A stretch of 6,478 nt of DNA, from the NCBI GenBank assembly GCA_964504335.1, contig CAZDET010000123.1:1-6478 (forward strand), given 5' to 3'. Both the position numbers and the translations under genes were made by a program. This document shows, piece after piece, positions 1 through 4,211 of this stretch (position 1 is the first letter of the stretch; each line of letters starts with the position of its first letter). Below the pieces are notes generated by a model. The model was not told the origin of the DNA. It did not search any database and worked only from the letters and a program-made list of their open reading frames with translations. Source of the stretch: CAZDET01 sp964504335. Lineage in GTDB: Bacteria; Bacteroidota; Bacteroidia; Chitinophagales; Saprospiraceae.

Positions 1-1
1 C

Positions 2-298
2 ATCGAGGTGGTGCGGGTGGAGGAGGTAAATTCAATTTTTGAAGAATGCCGGCAGCAGGGAGGGCGTCTAGTAGGAACGGTAGTGGATGAGCGAGCCCAT
101 TCGCTCGATTCTTTTCAATTTATGCAGGATGATTTAATCATTTTTGGAAATGAGCGTGACGGTTTGCCAAAGGAGCTGTTGGATGTATTGGATGCTTCGA
201 TTTACATTTCGAGCCGCGGATATACCGACTGTTTGAATGTAGCCGTGACCTTCGGAATCGTCGTTCATGCCGCCGTAACGGCCACAAATTCAAAATAA
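2..298 (+). CDS. SpoU/TrmH-family RNA 2'-O-methyltransferase, C-terminal part (5' end outside window)
   Basis: The open frame enters from the left edge and ends with TAA at 296-298, giving about 98 residues. They match the C-terminal half of the SPOUT (SpoU/TrmH) knotted methyltransferase fold. The segment DLIIFGNERDGL (about 131-166) is the family's motif 2, with the GNE..GL signature that helps bind S-adenosylmethionine. The segment GYTDCLNVAV (218-247) is motif 3, normally SLN; here Cys replaces the Ser. These enzymes methylate the ribose 2'-OH of a tRNA or rRNA nucleotide in the cytoplasm and act as dimers. Motif 1 and any N-terminal substrate-binding domain lie outside the window, so the target RNA cannot be named. 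A GTG at position 8 could be mistaken for the start, but the frame continues upstream and the conserved fold needs more N-terminal sequence. The gene converges on the lipoprotein gene. Family assignment is firm; the exact subfamily is not. Confidence 0.88.
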   Translation: MEVVRVEEVNSIFEECRQQGGRLVGTVVDERAHSLDSFQFMQDDLIIFGNERDGLPKELLDVLDASIYISSRGYTDCLNVAVTFGIVVHAAVTATNSK

Positions 299-333
299 AA
301 AAGGCTCCCCAGCCCGCAGCAGGCCAGGGAGCC
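292..333 (-). terminator. Rho-independent terminator of the lipoprotein (and probably fusion) transcript
   Basis: Read on the minus strand, GGCTCCC (333-327) and GGGAGCC (309-303) form a perfect 7-bp GC-rich stem, with a possible short inner GGC/GCC pairing. It is followed by a run of six T, an A and four more T (302-292). The hairpin starts 23 bases past the lipoprotein stop codon. The T-run overlaps the TAA stop of the convergent methyltransferase gene (296-298). On the plus strand the same hairpin has no T-run after it, so it is directional for the minus strand, though it may also slow plus-strand transcription. Confidence 0.85.
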
Positions 334-356
334 ACGCTATCAACATCCAGATAATC

Positions 357-1037
357 TTATTCGATCGTGACGGCGAGGTTGATCGGTCGCACGCGCTCCG
401 TCAGAATCGCTCCGGCTGAGGTAGCTTGAAGCGTAGTGGGTAAGCGACGCCTGTCTAGAAAGACGGTACCGGGGCCGGTACCAAGTCGCCCGAGGCGATC
501 GCGGTCGAGGATGATGCTCGTTGCACCGGCGGTGGTGGTTATGAACGTCTGAGCGTCCGCCTCGTTTTCACCGTTGATGACCACCGTCACATTTTCGTTG
601 ACCGCCAGGCCGGTCTGCCAGTTAAGTGTCGAGGAAGAGTCTTGTGCAATGATACTGGGAGGATCGACGTAGCTGAATTCAGGTAAGCTGGCGGCATTCG
701 TGAAGGAATTTCCGTCCGTATCGGTCCAAACGAACGTGCCGTTCACACGGCCAGGCAAGGCAATTTCATAAAAGGCCAGTACGGGTTTCCAGTCAAGTGG
801 TTCTCCGTTAAATGTGATCGTACTCGGAGCAGATAACTCGAGGCGTGTACCACTCAGGTTGCCGAAGTGAAAGGTGGCCCGGGCGTAGGTCTTGTCTTCG
901 TTGGCATTGTAGTAAAGCTCGTATGCACCGAAGATACGGTCCTGCACGACATTGCTGGAATCTTCACTTTCACAGCTTTGCAGGGAAAGTCCTCCCAGGG
1001 CAAGGAATACGAGAAACATAAAGGGATGCAATCTCAT
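357..1037 (-). CDS. Small exported lipoprotein of unknown function
   Basis: The protein has 226 residues from the ATG at 1037. Residues 1-21 form a lipoprotein signal peptide: MRLHP, then a hydrophobic core FMFLVFLALGGL, then a lipobox-like L-Q-S followed by Cys22. The mature N terminus is acidic and serine-rich (C-E-S-E-D-S-S), resembling the signal that in Bacteroidota sends lipoproteins to the outer face of the outer membrane. The rest has no further membrane segment and reads as beta-rich, with many alternating Thr/Val/Ile/Phe stretches (e.g. ARATFHFGNL, NVTVVINGEN), a W-x-D-x-D-G loop (FVWTDTDGN) and an Arg-rich patch (DRDRLGRL). I recognise no named domain. A GTG start at 1091 would add 18 residues before the signal peptide and was rejected. 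The gene follows the caspase/SGNH fusion by 92 bases with no terminator between, so co-transcription is likely. Translation could be affected by the hairpin at 1040-1079. Confidence 0.8.
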   Translation of the reverse strand: MRLHPFMFLVFLALGGLSLQSCESEDSSNVVQDRIFGAYELYYNANEDKTYARATFHFGNLSGTRLELSAPSTITFNGEPLDWKPVLAFYEIALPGRVNGTFVWTDTDGNSFTNAASLPEFSYVDPPSIIAQDSSSTLNWQTGLAVNENVTVVINGENEADAQTFITTTAGATSIILDRDRLGRLGTGPGTVFLDRRRLPTTLQATSAGAILTERVRPINLAVTIE

Positions 1038-1039
1038 TG

Positions 1040-1079
1040 GTCGACGTATTTGGTAAAGAATTGGTTGAAATACACCGAC
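1040..1079 (-). promoter_or_regulatory. Putative RNA hairpin just before the lipoprotein start codon
   Basis: In the minus-strand transcript, GUCGGUGUAUUU (1079-1068) can pair with AAAUACGUCGAC (1051-1040) over all 12 positions, counting two adjacent G-U wobbles, around a 16-base loop. The stem ends two bases before the ATG at 1035-1037. In plus-strand RNA the same two positions would be A-C mismatches, so full pairing is specific to the strand that is expected to be transcribed. Such a stem would cover the ribosome landing area and might tune lipoprotein translation relative to the upstream fusion gene. No T-run follows, so it is not a terminator. Function is inferred from position and pairing only. 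Confidence 0.4.
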
Positions 1080-1129
1080 TCGACGCAGCACTTCTTCTAA
1101 AGGTTCCTTATCAGCGAGTTAAGATGTTG

Positions 1130-4090
1130 TTATGGAATTTGATTGAAGGGCAACTGCCCGATTTGATGCAAAAATATCCGACCGACGCGGGTAAATCCAT
1201 TGTCATCGGGGTGGATTTCGTCCTCCCATTCGTGGTCCGGAACGGTTCCACGTAAATCGAGATACCGGACGCGCTCGTCGTACCCCCTGATTAGTGTAGA
1301 TAGCTGGTTGTTGAAGACGTCGATGAGGTAATTGGCAGCGGCTGCACGATTTTCGGAGTCGAGAATGCCCACCTTATCGAAATAGGGGCCAATCCATCCA
1401 CCCTTTGATTCCGGTTGATTCGGGCGCACGTAATCGTAGCCGTGTACGAAAATATACAGCTCCGGATGGTCGGACCGCAGGCGTTCGACAATCGTTTGAT
1501 AATTTCGGATAGAGCGGTCTATGGCCGCTTGCAGCTTTGCGTTGAAAAAGCGTCCGGGGTTCGTACCAGGTTGAGCCTCCGGGAAGGATTCCTGAAGAAA
1601 TTGCTCGAGTTCTTCTCCGACCACGTCGTTGCCACCTCCACTCAGTAGGAAAATAGCGGGTTGTACATCGGCGACGGTTTCGACAAATTCACTCGTTACC
1701 ACATAATTTTCGAGGGTGTCGCCCGCTGTGGCTACGCTATTGGTCGGATAAATCAACCCCACCTGATCGATGATATCGCGCAAAAAAGGATGTTGAAACC
1801 AACTATCCCCTTCGGCTACAATGCGCGGCAAATCCGGATATTTGCGCTTCATTTTTCGGTAGCGGCGATTGCGCCAGAAGTTGGACCATTTGCTAACCAG
1901 CGCCAGGGTTGTATCCCACAGCCCCCCACGTTCTGCGGTAGTAGTAGTATAAGAGGTTGGTGGCGGTACGCTGGAGCGTGTTCCGAATGGCCGGGTGGGT
2001 TCGTTGAAGTACAACCCCAGGGCAAAATGAGCCAGCACCTCGTCCTGGAGCATGGAGTCGACGTGGGCCTGATCCAGTTGGTTGTAGTGCGGATTGCGTA
2101 CTGTTATGGCCAGGCTTCGGGTATTCCAGGCCCGCAGTACCGGTTTTGGTTTCAGACTGATGCCAAAATTGCCACGCGCACCTCTGGCTGTGGTAGGCAG
2201 GGGAGGCGCCGGGAGCGGCCCCCGGTCGAACGTACTGATATCGAAAGGCTCCGTACTGATCAAAAATTGAATTCGATCGGTACTCTCGGGCCAATTGTAA
2301 TACAAGCAGCGATCGTCCAGTGAAACGGGAATGTCGCGATTGGTAGAATCGCGCAGCCACTTTTCTTCTCCGGGCTCCAGCAAAGTAAGTGCCGGTTCGA
2401 GCAGGTAATTGGGCCGGCTGCTGAAATCAAACGAATGAATGACCGCAGCAATGTGCATATCGCGATTGGTGCGGTTGGCAATCCGAATTTGCAAAACGGT
2501 GCCGTACTCATTGGTCTGGCCAACCTGATCGAGGTCCAGTTTGAGCTCCTCGTCTTCGTAGGGAAGCGGGATGGCCTTGCCCGCGGTGTCTTTTTTGAAG
2601 AATACGACCTCCAGAGAGTCCGTTGACAGTGCATTTTCTCCCTGATTGTGCAGCTCAGCGAGAAAATGTTGCTGTGAAATGTGTTGCAAGGCTCTTACCA
2701 GGCGTTCGGCGGCGTCCGGTTCTTCGAGTTGGATGGGTTCGAATAGCGGGCGGAATCGCTCGCTGGCGTAGGTTAGGTAAGCCATCTCGTGCCACAATAG
2801 CAGGGTGTAATCGGCCAGCAGTTCGTCGTCTTCCAGTTGGACAAATGCCGTAGTTTCGGCCGTTTGGAGGGCATCGATGATTGGCTGAGCTTCCTCCAGC
2901 GGTACATCCTTTAGAAGTAGGTGCACGGAAATGGGGCGCCCCTGCAAGTCGGACAAGCCCGCCGAAAACTCTTCCGTAGTGGGAATGCGATTTTGGTACT
3001 CGGTGGGAAACCGAACGATAGCGTGATCGAGCTGCACTTCAGCTACTTCTCCTGTGGCTTGCTGTCCGTCGGGAAGTTGGACCTCGACCTGCGTGAGCTT
3101 TTCGCAAACGCCGTGTACCGCACCGCGATTAATCATGAACCCCGATACGGGATTGTGGGTTAGGGTCGCAGATTGCATTAGCGCTCCGGGGGAGCGACCG
3201 AGAAAGCCCGAATGAAGCAGCTCCTGAGCTCCCGGAGCAGTGTAAATGACCGGCCGCTGATCGAAGCTGAAGCGTATCCGGTTGCGGATGCGACTGTTTA
3301 AATCCCGGTTGCTCACCAATCCCCCCGATTGCTCCAACACCGAAAGGAGCGACGAGCTGAACACGCCCCTTCCGCCTACTTCCAGCGCACTTTCATTGCT
3401 CTCTGCGGCGGCAAGCTGCAGGTATTTTACCTGACCGTACACGGCATCGATACCGTTCGATCGGAAAGCCTCCTGCTCGATGTATTCGGAAAACATAAAT
3501 TGTTCGTAGGGGCGCTGCGGAAATACCACCCCGTCGTAACTCCGCTTCTTGGTAATGGATAGATCGTGGTTGTGGAGATCATTCATCATGGAGCGGACAT
3601 TGTCGCCGCTGTGGCAACAATCAAATATGGTCGTGATGTGGGCTTTCGTGCGATGGTACAGCCACGCGAGGAGAAACCGCAGTTCCTTATCCGTCAATAA
3701 AAATTGGTGGGAGTCGGGGTCTTCGTAATAGCAGACCAAGGCTTCCAGCCGCCCATCTGTTTCGGAGGGCCATAGCTCCGGGTCGGCTGTTTCTATGGTG
3801 CCGTGGCCGGAGAAATACAGCAGAATGGCTTCTTCCTCCCCGGCGGAGCCCAGGTGATTCAGGATGGCATCAACGATCGCCCCTTTCGTAGCCGATTGGT
3901 CGATCAGTGTTTGTTGGTTCAGGACGATGCTGTTATCCGATGCGAGGTAATCGCGGATGGCTTCGATATCCGCTACGCAGCCCCGCAGTGGCGGGAAGGC
4001 TACGTCTCCGTCGATCAGCCGGATATCTCCCCGGTAGGCATTGATGCCCACAAAGAGGGCACGGACGGGATGGGTGGTAGTATTTGACAT
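1130..4090 (-). CDS. Caspase (metacaspase-type, C14) / SGNH hydrolase fusion protein
   Basis: The protein has 986 residues from the ATG at 4090 (MSNTTTHPVRALFVGINAY). Residues about 8-165 are a caspase p20-like domain: ALFVGINAY strand, LRGCVADI, the catalytic His96 in YFSGHG, and the catalytic Cys159 in DCCHSGD, a metacaspase-like motif. Residues about 220-300 look like the p10-like part (LQLAAAESNE, RGVFSSSLL, RPVIYTAPG). Residues about 300-620 are an uncharacterised middle, including a beta-rich segment near 525-615 (YGTVLQIRIANRT to ISTEPFD) of a kind seen in other large Bacteroidota caspase proteins. A Pro/Thr-rich then very basic linker follows (R740-K750). Residues about 755-980 are an SGNH hydrolase with every block present: GDSW (Ser763), Gly790, GGGND (Asn821) and D-E-I-H-P (Asp957, His960). 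There is no signal peptide or membrane helix, so it is probably cytoplasmic. Metacaspases cleave after Arg/Lys; SGNH enzymes cleave esters of lipids, sugars or other substrates. The substrate is unknown. Upstream in-frame codons to 4318 overlap the preceding gene and terminator and were excluded; an ATG at 4141 is a less likely start. Confidence 0.9.
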   Translation of the reverse strand: MSNTTTHPVRALFVGINAYRGDIRLIDGDVAFPPLRGCVADIEAIRDYLASDNSIVLNQQTLIDQSATKGAIVDAILNHLGSAGEEEAILLYFSGHGTIETADPELWPSETDGRLEALVCYYEDPDSHQFLLTDKELRFLLAWLYHRTKAHITTIFDCCHSGDNVRSMMNDLHNHDLSITKKRSYDGVVFPQRPYEQFMFSEYIEQEAFRSNGIDAVYGQVKYLQLAAAESNESALEVGGRGVFSSSLLSVLEQSGGLVSNRDLNSRIRNRIRFSFDQRPVIYTAPGAQELLHSGFLGRSPGALMQSATLTHNPVSGFMINRGAVHGVCEKLTQVEVQLPDGQQATGEVAEVQLDHAIVRFPTEYQNRIPTTEEFSAGLSDLQGRPISVHLLLKDVPLEEAQPIIDALQTAETTAFVQLEDDELLADYTLLLWHEMAYLTYASERFRPLFEPIQLEEPDAAERLVRALQHISQQHFLAELHNQGENALSTDSLEVVFFKKDTAGKAIPLPYEDEELKLDLDQVGQTNEYGTVLQIRIANRTNRDMHIAAVIHSFDFSSRPNYLLEPALTLLEPGEEKWLRDSTNRDIPVSLDDRCLYYNWPESTDRIQFLISTEPFDISTFDRGPLPAPPLPTTARGARGNFGISLKPKPVLRAWNTRSLAITVRNPHYNQLDQAHVDSMLQDEVLAHFALGLYFNEPTRPFGTRSSVPPPTSYTTTTAERGGLWDTTLALVSKWSNFWRNRRYRKMKRKYPDLPRIVAEGDSWFQHPFLRDIIDQVGLIYPTNSVATAGDTLENYVVTSEFVETVADVQPAIFLLSGGGNDVVGEELEQFLQESFPEAQPGTNPGRFFNAKLQAAIDRSIRNYQTIVERLRSDHPELYIFVHGYDYVRPNQPESKGGWIGPYFDKVGILDSENRAAAANYLIDVFNNQLSTLIRGYDERVRYLDLRGTVPDHEWEDEIHPDDNGFTRVGRIFLHQIGQLPFNQIP

Positions 4091-4151
4091 GGGCGTGTTT
4101 GGTTGATGGGAAAATGCACTGGCAACATAGTGAAAATTGGGCATTTGAATT

Positions 4152-4184
4152 AAAAAAAGGAACCCCGGCCGCAGCCAGGGTTCC
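4152..4184 (-). terminator. Rho-independent terminator of the PKD-repeat surface protein gene
   Basis: On the minus strand, GGAACCC (4184-4178) pairs with GGGTTCC (4165-4159) as a perfect 7-bp stem. After one mismatch a further GGC/GCC pairs around a four-base loop (4173-4170). Seven T follow directly (4158-4152). The hairpin starts 28 bases past the TAG stop of the PKD-repeat gene. It separates that gene from the caspase/SGNH fusion, which must then be served by its own promoter in the about 60 bases between 4151 and 4091 or by readthrough. Confidence 0.9.
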
Positions 4185-4211
4185 CATTCACATTCAATCG
4201 TTGCAGTAATT

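Noticed and set aside
1038..1091. GTG at 1091 as the lipoprotein start
   Set aside because: It adds 18 residues ahead of a normal lipoprotein signal peptide that begins at the ATG at 1037.
1661..2323. 220-residue plus-strand open frame
   Set aside because: It lies wholly antisense to the SGNH linker and middle part of the fusion gene, shows no recognisable motif, and is explained as a shadow of that gene.
1893..2634. Minus-strand open frames of 155 and 124 residues
   Set aside because: Both overlap the fusion gene in another frame and have low-complexity, Arg/Ser-rich composition typical of frame shadows.
4091..4146. Possible hairpin (AAATG/CATTT with inner CACT/AGTG) before the fusion start
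   Set aside because: The arms are short and asymmetric with a nine-base bulge; this is within chance for AT-rich leader sequence.
4091..4151. Promoter for the fusion gene with a TATGTTGC element resembling the Bacteroidota -7 box TAnnTTTG
   Set aside because: Two of the six consensus bases differ and no convincing -33 TTTG lies at the right distance. A promoter is expected here, but I cannot place it.
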